Assembly: GCF_001039355.2 (NCBI RefSeq)
Contig: NW_019775647.1
Span: 526,330 to 590,329 of the forward strand
Reading direction: 5' to 3'
DNA length: 64,000 nucleotides
DNA from: Lingula anatina
Lineage: Eukaryota; Brachiopoda; Lingulata; Lingulida; Lingulidae
In this document: positions 13,001-25,101 of the stretch, in pieces
Position numbering within the stretch: position 1 is the first letter of the stretch
Layout: each line of letters begins with the position of its first letter
Program-made: the position numbers and the translations under genes
The notes under the pieces: generated by a model
The model's database searches: none
What the model was told of the DNA's origin: nothing
What the model saw: only the letters and a program-made list of their open reading frames with translations

Positions 13001-14697
13001 ATCAATGGAATTAGGTCCCCGGTCACCTGCAATACCCGGATGAAAAACCAAACATGGCCGCTCGGTCGTCTTCCAAATTGTTTCTGGGATGTATTTTGTA
13101 AGGTATGGGCAGATGATGACGTCGGGTTGGTAAAGTGTTACCGCATTTTCCATGCCACTTCCACTATCACACGGTACGACATGAGTAATAACCTGGATGA
13201 TAAATAGGAATAAAAATGCATACTATTACTAGCAGTCACGTATACGCAAATAAAGGGCGCTATCCTTAGATGGATATAGAAAAACACTTTTAAGCGGTTC
13301 CCCGTGGTGTTGGAGTATGATCATGATATTTTCTTCCCAAACAGTTCTCAAAATCCTCTAGCATTCGCTTTGTGAGTTTTCTTCTTTTTTAATATTTCAC
13401 GGAGACCACCAGGTTTTCCTGTACGTTTCAGAAGGAAATATCGATACCTGGCATTTCTGAATGTGTTTTTATCGTATCTAAAGTCAGAATTGGTAAAGAC
13501 TACTAGTTTGTGTTGAATATGTATAAATAGAAAAATATTGCGGATAGCATATCTGTGAAAACCCCTCCAGATGTAGTATTTTTAAGTATGTGCTTTTTTA
13601 TTTCAATTATATGGAAATTTTAAGACTCACTGGATGCTTTATTCCCTTTTTACTTTTTTTTACACATTTATATCTGTTAATGTGTTCTCCCCATTTCATT
13701 TACCGGCAATTTTGCACTCAGTGATACCTCAATGCGGCAATAAAGACATGTATATGTATATCAAAATCTGAAGGTATTTTAAGGCTGATTTTAACCATGG
13801 GTAGCTACATGTACATGTATTACAGGGCATTAATTCGTTTATGCTACCAACAATTCATTTCATATTTCCCAGTTCTCACTAATGAACTTATATCATACTT
13901 TGTGATCGTTTATGATTATGATTTGGTAGTCCGAGGATATTTTTAAATATATATTTAAAATATACATAATAAGTCATTTAAACGCACTCGAAAAGTTATT
14001 CAGTTTTTCAAAGTACTCAGTGCCCATGTGGTATGAATGTCTCTGAAGATCTGATAGTTCTCAGTTTTATACGGTATATTTTTTAGTTGGACGCAGAGCA
14101 TAAGGCACTTTTATTTACCTCAGGTAGTAGATGATGTGTTTTGTGATCATTGGAGATTAAAATGGCAATAAAAAATTTAGAGTTGGGATTTAATAGTTTA
14201 AAGAAAATGGCAATATATGCTTTCGTTCATAAAACTAAGAAAAACATGTGGGAAGTTTAACAGCGTGAATATACATGACAAACTGACTTTAAAAACCAAC
14301 ACCAAAAACTACACCAATTCATGATCAGTTGTTTACGCCATAAACATAAAAACAGTGTGCAGCCCAGTGTTATAAAAGGCGAGAAACCCGGAAGATTTGT
14401 TAAAATAAGTTAACCCGTTGACAAGCTGTCGTGATGTTTTTCTATTTATTTATTTATTATTATCATTCTAAAAAAAACAGGGCTCAGTTTTAGAAAGGAC
14501 GTTATGCACTAACCATACAAAAGCCAAACCAGTGGATAAATTCTCTAAACACCTGCTCCCCACACCCTTCTGGATCCACCACTGGCAAATCATAAGGCAA
14601 AACCTTTATTTTTCTATTTGCATTTCTTTATTTAAAGTTTTAAAATTATATTACCATTAATATTTTTATTATTTAATTTCATTTTTTCTATTTTATT

Positions 14698-14732
<35 letters not shown>

Positions 14733-16907
14733 TTATTTTTTAATTATTTATTTTATTTTATGTATTTATTTTTTTATTATTTATTTATTTATTTATTTTT
14801 TTTTTTGAGGGAGGCTTTTAATATAACCGGCTGTCTGCACGCAAGACAAGATTAAGATCAGGAACCAACATGCCCTCTACCAACTTGCAGATAGAAGGCT
14901 GCAGAGAGAAATGTAAACAACATATACACTTTAAGTGAGAACAACACTCCATGTGAGACTCAAAAATTCACAATTAATACACAGTTAACAGCCCATAGAA
15001 ATATAAGTAATTCCATTTTAACGTCCAAGCTAAGGTTATCGACACTGTTTTCTAAAATCTGAGCTTGCCATCACGTGGCATGTGAACTATTCACTGTATG
15101 AACTACACGTTTGCCAAATTAGCGATCTGGAAACAGCCGTTTCATGCGTTTGTACAGTGTACAAATGCCATCAAAATTATGTCTTTTAGGTCATCATAGC
15201 TCTCAAATGTTTGTTTTTAAAGTCAAAGCATTACTTTTGTGTCCGTTCTGTAATAAATTGAACAAAGAAAGATTCAATCACTCTGCAATTATCGTAAGCA
15301 AACACATCCAGGACGCGGCTATTTTAGCAACACACTGTACTACAAGTCAGGTCAGGTCACCCACCTGTTACTAGTACAGATGTACCCAGTAAAGCAGTAT
15401 AACCTGTTAAATGGTCAAGATGTGGGCGAGTAAACGGTCAACACCACCCTCCTCTCTGTAGGTAAGTGTGGAGGGTGGTTAGACACCCTATGAAACGAAA
15501 AATAAAATCCATCTCTCTCTTTCTAGATAAAGCCAATTAACGGATTTCCAGCAACGCCGCAAGATAGAGTGGTGCCCGTGGGGTTAATCAGCCAAAAACA
15601 AACAACTCATCGTTACGATGTTGATGGTCGACTATTATTTGATTGATTGGTTGATTGTACATATTTTTTCAGGACACGTGTCCCCGAATCTCACGTCGTC
15701 AGGTGACCTCTGTAGAAAAACATGCCGAAATTCGCCTGTGCCACAAATTTATATGGCCCCATAAACTGTCAGAGCACAAAGGTGGCATTGTACTAATGTT
15801 CATGAAATTCAATGCTGTTTAATTGAAAACAATAGTTGGTGGTATGAATATTATAGATGGCCAACCTCCGTAAACAGGGGCGAATCCAGGATTATCTGAA
15901 GGGGGTCCATTTTTTTTCTTTTTAGCAGTTTAGCACTATGATTCACCTATTCAAAATTCTAATATCAAGAGGGGAATATTGGTGTGATTTTTTTCCAGAA
16001 ACCGAAGGGGTGGTCAGTGCCCCCCCCTGTCACCCCCCTTAATCCGCCACTGCTTAAATATCTCTTAATAGATTGTTACAAAAACACATTCGACTAAATT
16101 TTAATGTCTAAACGGATTCATTAGGCCTTAGTAAGTACGGGTAACCGACGTTTGCCCCAGGAAATATCCGTTAATGGCACTTTTCGGCCAAAATGAAGAG
16201 TTTAAGGGGACACATTGACCTAGCTCGAAACCCACAAAGCAAGTTACGGGACAGTGAAAAAAGGAAAGAGCACGTGGCATGTGGCATGTGATCGGTGGAT
16301 TGTTTGAATATTACTCTTGCCAAATAAGCGGTCTGTCGTTGCGACAGAGAAAAAAATCCCATCAAAATCATGTATGTTAAGTCATCATAGCTCTCAAATG
16401 TTTGTTTTGAACGTCGAATCATTACTTTGGTGTCCCTTCTAAGATAAATTTAAGCAAATTAAGATTCATTTTATTCTGCAGTTATCATAAACATACATTT
16501 CTTGGTCGCGGCTACTTTAGAAAATTGTGCACTTGGGCCTGAACTTAGATCGACTACCTTTAGAAACGTGCTAAAATTCGGCTGTGCCACGAAATTATAT
16601 AAATAAATAAACTGTCAGAAGGCTACTCAGCTGAAAAAGAACATCAAGCAATAATTAGCTTTATGGATATAATATTCTGATGACGCCCTTGTTCATTTTA
16701 ATGAAAAAATAAATTAAAACTCCTCAAGCAAAACATATATGCCTTGGTTGTGTCGACACTTGCTTTACTTACCTTCATTCTTTGTAAGGTCATCTTAACT
16801 CTATTGGTCAAGCTGTTAACAGCATTCGAGACGAGTAAAACACGGAGTCCTTCCAGTAAAGACGGGTTTCTTGCTACCTGACCCGGCATGGGCAAATACG
16901 GCGGCAT
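8752..16907 (-). CDS. HoxX-like formyltransferase / enoyl-CoA hydratase fusion protein, copy 2 (609 aa, 7 exons)
   Basis: Exons in transcription order: 16907-16773, 13192-12816, 12609-12243, 11025-10755, 10261-10068, 9799-9621, 9058-8752. Exons 1-6 have exactly the lengths and phases of copy 1 (135, 377, 367, 271, 194 and 179 nt); only the last differs (307 versus 274 nt). Domain order and motifs match: HPGIAGDRGP and MDGG in the formyltransferase-like part, FSTGIHL, GNAGAGG and GSEYWT in the hydratase-like part, FHRERQKFV in the tail. The C-terminus is longer than in copy 1 and lacks the SKI ending. The start is supported by identical MPPYLPMPGQ in both copies. Intron 1 (about 3.6 kb) holds (ATTT)n tracts and a tandem duplication; intron 3 holds a foldback element. 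HoxX chemistry (formyl donor to CO) is known only in bacteria, so function here is inferred by family only. Confidence 0.88.
10013..10042. repeat. (TA)n microsatellite in intron 5 of HoxX-like copy 2
   Basis: About 28 bases of TA dinucleotides just beyond the exon 5 donor. Copy 1 lacks it at the same position. Confidence 0.9.
10373..10502. mobile_element. Hairpin MITE in intron 4 of HoxX-like copy 2
   Basis: The left arm 'ataagaatgaagtaattttt' is inverted at the right end as 'aaaattatttcattcttat'. The right flank 'aacataacacagctt' resembles the flank of a second member at 31319-31432. Copy 1 of the gene lacks it, so it inserted after the gene duplication or was lost there. Confidence 0.65.
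11364..12060. mobile_element. Foldback DNA transposon, 182-bp arms, 8-bp target duplication, in intron 3 of HoxX-like copy 2
   Basis: The arms 11364-11545 and 11879-12060 are near-perfect inverted repeats starting CGCGCTCGGCTGTCACC. They are flanked on both sides by GGGCTAAT (11356-11363 and 12061-12068). The 333-bp middle carries short open frames but no recognisable transposase. Intron 3 of copy 1 has the matching empty site ('gcaggaagactaatac' near 2640). An 8-bp duplication fits the hAT superfamily; the family call is inference. Confidence 0.85.
14698..14806. repeat. (ATTT)n low-complexity tract in intron 1 of HoxX-like copy 2
   Basis: Long interrupted runs of TTTA/ATTT with poly-T. No coding content. 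Confidence 0.9.
15060..16600. repeat. Tandem duplication inside intron 1 of HoxX-like copy 2
   Basis: The block around 15060-15260 ('atcacgtggcatgtg', 'catcatagctctcaaatg', 'tttgttttt') recurs at about 16265-16450. A second pair near 15725 and 16570 shares 'ctgtgccac' and 'aaactgtcag'. The copies have drifted and lack open frames. Confidence 0.6.
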
Positions 16908-17143
16908 CGTTGAATGTCTTTTCTTCTTTTCTAGCTATCCACGAACACCTAAGGCGAAACAAAACGATGAAATGAAATAAAATAAAAGATGTTCAAACCT
17001 CAAAGGCTTAACCGATGCTGTTATTAAACAAGGTTCCCTGTTAATGTTGACCAATGTTATCATGCGCCTTATGCACTTTTATGAGGACAGGTTGGGTTAC
17101 TAGGTCACGCTATATACAGTATCCGAATTTTTATATTATGTTA

Positions 17144-17393
17144 GGGCCCGTTAACAATCAATTTTGCTAAACTAGCTAATGCGGACGAATTCCACGGAGA
17201 TTCTCGCTGAATGCAATCAGTAACGCCTCCTCTTCTTTCCAACGTACTCGTGTAAATGCCAGCTTCCCTGTTTTCTAGTCAAAGCAAGGAGAAGGCGTGT
17301 TTATATCTGTTAATCTGATCGCATTCAGCTATGGGCCATGTGGAGTTCGTGCGCATGAGTTAGGTCGACTAAAGCCATTGTGAACGGTCCTTG
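17144..17393. mobile_element. Decayed MITE with ~75-bp imperfect inverted arms
   Basis: The left arm starts 'gggcccgttaacaatc' and contains 'cgctgaatgcaatcag'. The right arm contains 'ctgatcgcattcag' and ends 'cattgtgaacggtcct'. It is related in its outer bases to the GATCGATCTA family. Confidence 0.55.
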
Positions 17394-17672
17394 CGGTAAC
17401 AGAGGGTAACCAAGGTCAAGGTTTAGGTCAACACACCGCGATTTGACCAAACGTACAATGATATCTTAAATGTAAATAAACATTTGAGAGGGCGATAAGG
17501 GTGGATGGTCAGCAAGGACAAACTACAGGTAACAAGGGGACAACCTAGCCTCCAAAACAACATTTGTTGACATGTATATATATTATGACGAATTACTACA
17601 TGTGGGGTCAGGTTCTGTGTGCAATTTACATCCACCGGAGAGGCTACTTATATGTACGTGCCGAAATTAAAA

Positions 17673-18017
17673 TTAAAAGGATAATAACTCTTCGTTTCGG
17701 TCAAAAAATGAATTTTCCTGGAGTAAACGACAATTTTCCCATACTTACCAATGGTTAATGAATCCATTTATACATTCAAATTTAGTCCCTGGTTTTTTTC
17801 TAAAAAGTTTAGTTTTTAGTTAAAATCTCTTAAGAGATTTTAACAGAGTATAGCCATCAATGGAGGTAACATGGTCTAAAGACAAGCTCAGATATCAGAA
17901 TAATAGCTTTAACTCCCGTTTTTGTGGTAAAACAGAATATATTATATTTCTATGAGTTATTCACAATGTTTTTATTGTGAAATATAGATCTCATACAAAG
18001 AGTTATTATCCCTTTAA
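17673..18017. mobile_element. 345-bp TTAA-flanked MITE, copy A
   Basis: The ends are TTAAaAGGATAATAACTC and its inverse, with a central palindrome 'aatctcttaagagatt'. It is one of four copies in the window. There is no coding capacity. The TTAA flanks suggest piggyBac-type target choice. Confidence 0.88.
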
Positions 18018-18093
18018 TTTCTAACTTAGGCACCAAAAGCGACCGTTAAATTTTATAGAGCAGCTCAGGCCCATTACTAGAAGTGGTATTCCA

Positions 18094-18114
18094 TTTATTT
18101 ATTTATTTGTTCAT

Positions 18115-18161
<47 letters not shown>

Positions 18162-18165
18162 TAAA
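18094..18165. repeat. (ATTT)n microsatellite
   Basis: Repeated ATTT units; a similar shorter tract is at about 18374-18405. Confidence 0.93.
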
Positions 18166-19110
18166 GTAGGCTGGGGCAGATGTTATTTTATGAAGCAATA
18201 TTAAATAAAGTTGAGTTGAAATATAGCGGCTAGTATTTCATTTTTAAATGTTTTTTTAACCGATTAATCATATTCTGCTTAAATTGCCTAAATTAAAATT
18301 AATTTCTTACTTTGGCACCAAAAGGGACTATTAAATGTTGAAAAGCAGTTCAGACCATTACTAGAAGTGGTATTTCATTTATTTATTTATTTATTTATTT
18401 ATTTAGACGTTATTTTATGAAGTAGTATTTTAATTTTAAGAATAAAGTTGAGTTTGATTATAGCGACTATATTCCATTTTTATTTTTAAATGATTTTTTT
18501 CTAACCAATAAATAAAACTCTGCTATAACGAAAAGAAAAAAACTCTCTAAAATATATACGTGTGTATTCATTTACGTTCAAATTTTTTCAACAAGCCAAA
18601 CGTCTGTTTTAACGATAACTGCGTCAAGAGAATTTTAAATACATTTTATCTTAATATCCTACTGCTAGTTTTCTGTTTATTAAAACCTTTATTCACATTT
18701 ATTATAGAAATCTAAGTGGAAATGCCTTTTATATATGTGATAATAGTTGTACATGTAACAGCGTTGAGGGTCTTGTGAGCGGTTTCAAGAAATAAATCAT
18801 TTTAATCATATTCCTCCCTATTGTTATGCTAGTGCGTCTCCATCATTTGCACTAGCACTTATTAGGGGTTATAATTACGCAACATTCAGTATTTTGCTGA
18901 GCATCGATTAAAACTAATATAAAATATATTTGCCTGTAGCTTCTGAGGCACTTCAGTTACCAACTTTCCCCGTAAGCCAAAACCTGTTCTCCCACTTGCG
19001 CTCTCTCTCTCTCTCTCTTTCCATGAATTTGAAGTTATAAATTAAAAGAAAATGATACGTACGTATTTTTCACATCAGGATCACCAATGATTATATTACT
19101 GACTTACAGA

Positions 19111-22100
19111 AGTTTTGTATGATGATAAAAATTAGTATTTCAAATAGCATCTTACAAAGCATACCTTTAGCTGGGGTGGCACATGTAAAAATGACCAGGT
19201 TATCAACGGCGTCGGATGAGGGTGCCACGTCACAGCAACCTAGCTCCTCGTTATATAGGCTCCCTGGTACTATGTGTATCATCTATCCCGATATATATTA
19301 ATACATAGGTGTCGTGACTCACTTTTTTTTAATCTCAGTATACTTGAATTTTACCAATCTATGTTGTCTTAAGAAGGCATGAGTTAAATACTTCCCTTTA
19401 AGATGCTATCCCTACTGACAATACGTGACGCGACAAGATATATAATGCGTGGGCCTTAGTTCCACCTTTATCATTGAAACCAAAATGCGTTTTATCTATC
19501 AACATTATGGATAGGTCTAAGGACTTTCGAAAACGAGCCCACTGCTGCAAGAGCGATACACCATGAGAATAATGGATTAAAAAAATCACAACAAAAAAAT
19601 AAAACATAACATTTCTCATTTTAAAACTGTTACAATATAGATTTATAGACAATATATATGCTTGTTGGTATTTATTAGTATTATACTGTTTTATTCGTTA
19701 TATGTCTGAAATAATTAAGATAACTTTAACTACGAACATTAAACCCGTTTTAATACTTAAACTGACAAAATTTGATATTACTACGGACAAGAGAGTTTTT
19801 TTTTTCTTTTTTTTTTTTTTTTTTAAGGAGGGGGGATTTTATATAGCAGATGAGTGGGCCATTGCTTTAATTAATTATTCGCCTGGACATCCGTCAACAA
19901 GGTACAAAAGATATGGAAATCTGATATACCTCGACAACTTAAAAATCAACATATTTCAAACATTGGTAGAGCCAGTACTTCTTTACGGTTCTGAAACATG
20001 GACCTTAACAAAACAACCTTAACAAAAATTATTGATGGGTTCTACACAAGATTACTTAAAGCTGCACTGATTATCATTGGAATATCGGACAAAGTGCCAA
20101 ACTTGGAACTTTATGGCGAAATACCGAAAGTCGCCTCTGAAATAAGAGACCGCAGATTGAAGGCTGCTGGCCATTTTTACCGTCATACAGAAGCAGCAGC
20201 AAAAAGATTTCTGCTCTAGGTACCGGCGCATAGCTCATTGGGCACACGAAACAAACCTTACGTCCAGTTCTCCTTGGGAAGACTGGCTTGGAACACATAA
20301 ATGAGATGAATTTTAAATTTCGTTTCATCAGGGTGTCTAGCCAGTGCCCTTACACCCTCCTCCAGCGAGGAAGTTGGAGTTGACGGTTTAGTTGCCCCCA
20401 TCCTGACCCAGAAACAGGTTGCGTTAGTTTAGAGGACAGGATACCAGTAGCAGGAAGGCTGACCTGGCGTGACCCGACTAGACATATTGCTTTGCCTGAC
20501 CTCTTCTATATATGACATGTGAAAACGATGATGAAAAATGGAATGACCCCCTTAATATGGCTCTCTTCTGCGACGGTGCACCATTTTAATGGTTAAAACT
20601 TTCTTAATGGACAAAACTTTACAGGACATATTAGTGAAAGACGTCATCGCCCAGGTAGCCTATGGAACAGGGTCGACCGCGGCAGGAGTAATATAAGTTT
20701 TATTTTATTTTCCACGTAAAGCAGGCCTTTCTTCCCTTCACTTATTAGGTAAATAAATAAATCAATAAATAAATAAATAAATAAATAACGAGCGTTAACA
20801 GATGAAGCCAAGCAACATCACTTCTACATGTATACGCCCTAAAAGTATCAGCTTTTACGAGAATAATCTGCTGTTTTTTACATCACCCTACTCCAGTGTG
20901 CCATTTTTTAAAGAGCTGAGGTTATTATTCAAAGAAAAAAAACGAGGCAAATCGCTTCTAGCATTATATGCTCTCCTTAACGTGTCAGTCTTACCCTCTT
21001 CTCTCTCTCTCTTTTTCTCTATCTCTCTCCCTCTCCATGGATTTTAAAGAAATTATAAAACAAAGAAGTCCTACGTATACATTTTAGTACCTGGAGAGGC
21101 AACGCAAATATTTCTGAGAAACGTAAGTCTATCCTTAAAAAGAAATTTAATAGTTTTTTTTTACTATTATATCATTTCAAGTAGCATACCTTCAGTTGGA
21201 GTATTAATTTCGACCAGCGTCCGAGAAGGGCACGACTAAAACTGGTGATTCAGACGTGTTTCTTGATCACTGCTACGTAAATATGTACGAAGGTATCGTA
21301 GCACGCGTCTTCGTCTTTTTCTCTTCAATCTGAGTACACTTGAATTTAGCCACCCTATGTTGTCTTCACTAAATTAGAAGGTTGGAGAAAAATATCCCCA
21401 TTTAAGACAACGTTCCAGAGTCCTTGCTGTCCCAGGCCCTAGCATTTTTATACGTTTGTATACGCATTTTATAAGCATTTTTTTACATTGACCAATCAAA
21501 CGCATGTTTAGAATAGAATTGGACACGTAAGCAAGCATATGGGGCGTGGCTTTAAGTAGGGGACCAAATACAAATCACGCCATTGAATAAAATTGTTTCG
21601 ACAAGTTCTGGTGAAATGCATCCTGATATCCTATTTCAATGACGGTAAACAAAAACTTGACACTATGAGGCTCTGTGCGACGCATAAACGATAACCGGCT
21701 GTACTACCGAGTGTTTTTTTTTTTTTCGCCACCTTTGCAAATTTTTTTTTCGAGAGAAAAATTCTTTGAATTATTTTTTAAATTCATCATTTCAAATAGC
21801 AACCTTCATTAAGCATACCTTCAGTGTGAGTGATAATTTCCTCCAGTTTGTTAACAGCGTCCGAGAAAGGCACGAAACGAAAAGGAGTCCTGGTAAATTA
21901 AGACGTGTTTCTTGCTCTTTGTTATGTGAATACAAAAGTGTCGTGGCACGCGTCTTTTTCTCTTCAATCTGTGTATACTTGAATTTTACCACCCTATTAG
22001 TATGTCGCCTTTAAAAGGTAAGAGCAAAATATTCCCCTTTAAGACAATGTTCCACAGTCCTTGCTATCCCAGGTTTTAACGTGTTCGCTGACCAATCAAA

Positions 22101-22150
22101 CTCACATTTTAAATAGCGTCGGACACGTCAACGACCACGGAACATGTTGT
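19111..22150 (-). pseudogene. Three tandem relics resembling HoxX-like exon 1
   Basis: Blocks at about 19130-19400, 21170-21430 and 21785-22060 align with one another ('cataccttcag', 'gcgtccgagaa', 'gacgtgtttcttg', 'acttgaatttta'). The best one (21815-21935) also matches exon 1 of the HoxX-like genes: 'ttgttaacagc', 'cgaga', 'aggagtcct', 'gtttcttgct'. Start codons and frames are not preserved. They look like leftovers of extra 5' ends from repeated tandem duplication; the match of the first relic to exon 1 is weak. A retrotransposon fragment (19905-20340) lies between them. Confidence 0.45.
19861..20340 (+). pseudogene. Non-LTR retrotransposon reverse transcriptase C-terminal relic
   Basis: Plus-strand translation gives LVEPVLLYGSETWTLTKQ, then after a frameshift near 19998 FYTRLLKAALIIIG, LYGEIPKVASEIRDRRLKAAGH and a basic tail ending near 20330. 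This is the thumb/C-terminal region of a LINE-type reverse transcriptase. It starts beside a poly-T tract and has at least one frameshift and an internal stop, so it is dead. Confidence 0.8.
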
Positions 22151-22354
22151 AAAACACGGTTTCAAGGCGGATGTATTTTAGTCAGGGATCGAATACAAAT
22201 CACGCCACTGAGTCTAATGCACTGAGCTATCAAATTGATCCGTGAGTACTGTTGAAGGACGTTTTGCGGTTAGATTGTTTCTAGGACAGTACGTGACACC
22301 ATAGAAGTATTGGTGACACTAATAGGCATGGGTAGCCGCCTGTACTCTGAGCAG

Positions 22355-22821
22355 GAGCAGTAGTAGTAGTTTATTTCTGTGTTGTGGATACATTAATAAC
22401 AAAAAGTAATACACAATAAAAAGAACACAAACGTACACAGAGCTCATAACACAGTGATGCTGATGAATAAATTATACAAGTAAATACAGGGAATACGCAC
22501 ACAATACATGTATCTACAACAACATGCACGGGACCTTCACGTAGCTCATATTACGCTGTTAAAGTTGGGTCCAAACTCCTCATTTAGTTGTTTAGTCACG
22601 AGGCATTCAAGCAGAACATGCCTCTCTGTTTGCACTGATACCTCGCACACACACACAGTCACAGAAATGTGCCCGGAATTAGCCGGAGACCCATATCTGT
22701 GGATATCAAGTGAAAAATCATAAATGAATCTGTGGCCCTGGTAGAGGGTAGGAGAAAAACAGATGGAAGAAAATAGAAATGAATCGAGTAGGTTGTAAGG
22801 ACATATCGTGCCAGAGATCAA
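22355..22821 (-). pseudogene. Probable LINE 3' end relic
   Basis: The minus strand encodes a stretch with a CVCEV...ERHVLLECL pattern, like the Cys/His tail following LINE reverse transcriptases. It is followed by sequence ending 'aataaactactactactgc', a simple-repeat 3' end common in LINEs. The frame is short and no upstream reverse transcriptase is present. Confidence 0.45.
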
Positions 22822-25101
22822 TTAACGTGTATAAATTAGCAAAATTATCTTGGTTTCCATTCATTTTATTATATTATCGGTGTAGTGTATTTCGATGCAA
22901 TTCTTAAAATTTCTGGCAAACTCGTTTTCTATGGAGAGACAATTGAGAAAAGTAAGGTTACGTTATCATAATATTTAGAATTAAAAAAAAATAAAATTCA
23001 CTGACGGGATACATTAAGCGCCGAGCCCCAACACAGTTTATTAATCATAGGCTTTATACCACGACGTACCTTCACCCCCCCCCCCCCCACCTCACTTGTC
23101 TCTAGTGGGTTTTCAATTTAGCTGTTGACACACACATACACACACATACACACACATACACACACACATTTAATTTTGCACTTCTTTGAGACTGAAAATC
23201 AAACAAGTAGACTTAACTTCAGTTCTGTGCTAAAATGCATGTGCCCCGACCGGAGATCCTTGAGGAGCGGGAGAACGTTTACGTAACATCCCTTTTTCTG
23301 GGTACATAGATATCGGTCCTTCCTGTTCTCTCCCCCTCCTTTTCATCCATTGTAAGCCACACTGGAGTGCGGGTTATGATAAGACTTCTCATTTACAATG
23401 TATAGGCATAGGGGACCCCCCCCCCCCCCTCCTCCCCCGACATACCCTTTTTTTTACTATTTACATGAATGTGAAAGTGGGACTTCGCGGTATTCTCAGA
23501 ACTCTACTAATTCCCGGACTTATTAGTGTTTGTTACTTTTCACGTCACGAACCGGAATTGACGTTTGGCCCATGAATAGTTCAGACACCCACACACAGTC
23601 AACTAAGTCAATACTGAACACCTGAAGCAAGGAGGTTAATGAAATACAATTCCTTGCTTTTGTGAGGGCTATAGACGGAGTTCTGTACTACTCTTTATAT
23701 GAACGAGTTGTTAGGATAATACGTAGCGGGCCGAGATCCAAGCCAACCGAATGTAATGAACCTTTTCATACATATGGAATGCATGTCCTAAACTTGTATA
23801 ATTTTTGTACGCTTAATTCAAGCGTGGGCTCGAAAGAGGACATGGTACGTTTTCGTCTTACTTAATGGATAACACAATCTAAAGATTCCACGGTTCGTGT
23901 CAGATTTACGTAAGGTCGCGCAAAGAAAACCCAATTCCACATAATGACCAGTTAAATGATTTCTTCGTTGACGCTCCGTAGCTACATGTTCTACGTGAAG
24001 TCTCCAACTTCTAGCTCTAAACAACGTCTCCGTACTCCGTCGTTTCCAGTCTCCGTTTCTTCTCCCGTCTCCTCTCTGGGTCCCAAGGTATCAGTTCTCC
24101 TCGTTAAATATATACTAATATGTTATCTTACGTGGATCGAAAGCTGAACTATTGTACGTTAACTCTAATTATTTTTAATTGTAAAGTTAATTTCTTTACT
24201 TCGGCGTTATACAAAGAGGCCGCCGCATTGCTCAAGAGATATTGTACTACAACACATTACGTCATATGACTTCAAAAGAGATCTATGTCGGAAACTTTTG
24301 TTTCATTACTAATGTTGGAGACCTTCACTCTAATAATATTTACAATATTTACAAAGATTACGTAAAGTACACATAATTACATGTTTGGATCGATCTATCT
24401 TACTGGGGAGTCTCACTAAATACTGTTAACTTAACCGGCTTAAATGTCTACCGAATCAGCTAACAGCTTTACTAGGTGTGACAGACATTTAAACCGGTAA
24501 GCTTGATAGCAATTTAGTGAGACTCCTCAGGGAGATAGATCGATCCAAATATCTGTGGGAATGGTCCCTATGTCGGACACGATACGAAGTTCAACTTCAA
24601 GCACATAATTTTTCTCGATATGAACGGCTCCTTTTTTCTGAATGCAGTTAATTAGGAATCATATGTATATATTTTCTGTAATTTATTTTTCAAATGACAT
24701 TCATTATACAATATTAAATATGCTTAGAGATAAAATTATAATTATCCAGTTAAAATTACACACAACGTTTACCAAATGTATTTTAAGTCCCATGCAGGTA
24801 AACTTTCAATCGTTTTACTGCAAATAAATAAATAAATAAATAAATAAATAAATATTAAAGTAATTAATTCATTAATTAATATGAAAAAGTACTATAGAAG
24901 GTTTTCAAATGAAGTCCACAAGCTTCATTTTCCAAATCTACGCTAGCAAGTGCAATATTTCTTTCGATTTGTTCTGTACTCTCTTTAGTTCAATTTCAAG
25001 ACTTCAGAAGTCTTATTCTAATCAGACATTCGTACGTGTGTGGCTAGTTTTCAACTGCAGTACATGAGTTGTTGAAACTTTCCTTCACGCTATATTCCAT
25101 A
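22822..25101. other. Intergenic, no gene seen; simple repeats and a MITE
   Basis: It holds C-runs (about 23074 and 23416), a (CA)n-like tract (23128-23168), a GATCGATCTA-family MITE (24380-24571) and an (AAAT)n tract (24827-24852). No open frame here looks conserved. Confidence 0.5.
24380..24571. mobile_element. MITE, 'GATCGATCTA' family, copy 2
   Basis: The left side 'gtttggatcgatctatctta' with 'ggggagtctcactaaat' is inverted on the right as 'atttagtgagactcctcagg' and 'gatcgatccaaat'. The right end 'ctgtgggaatggtccct' matches the 7.0-kb copy. Confidence 0.75.

Larger units (their letters stand above)
16908..19110. other. Intergenic region upstream of HoxX-like copy 2
   Basis: No gene seen. 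It contains the 5' leader homology shared with copy 1 (to about 16970), an inverted-repeat element at 17144-17393, the TTAA-flanked MITE at 17673-18017, and two partial tandem repeats with (ATTT)n tracts ('ggcaccaaaag' near 18030 and 18310). Confidence 0.6.
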
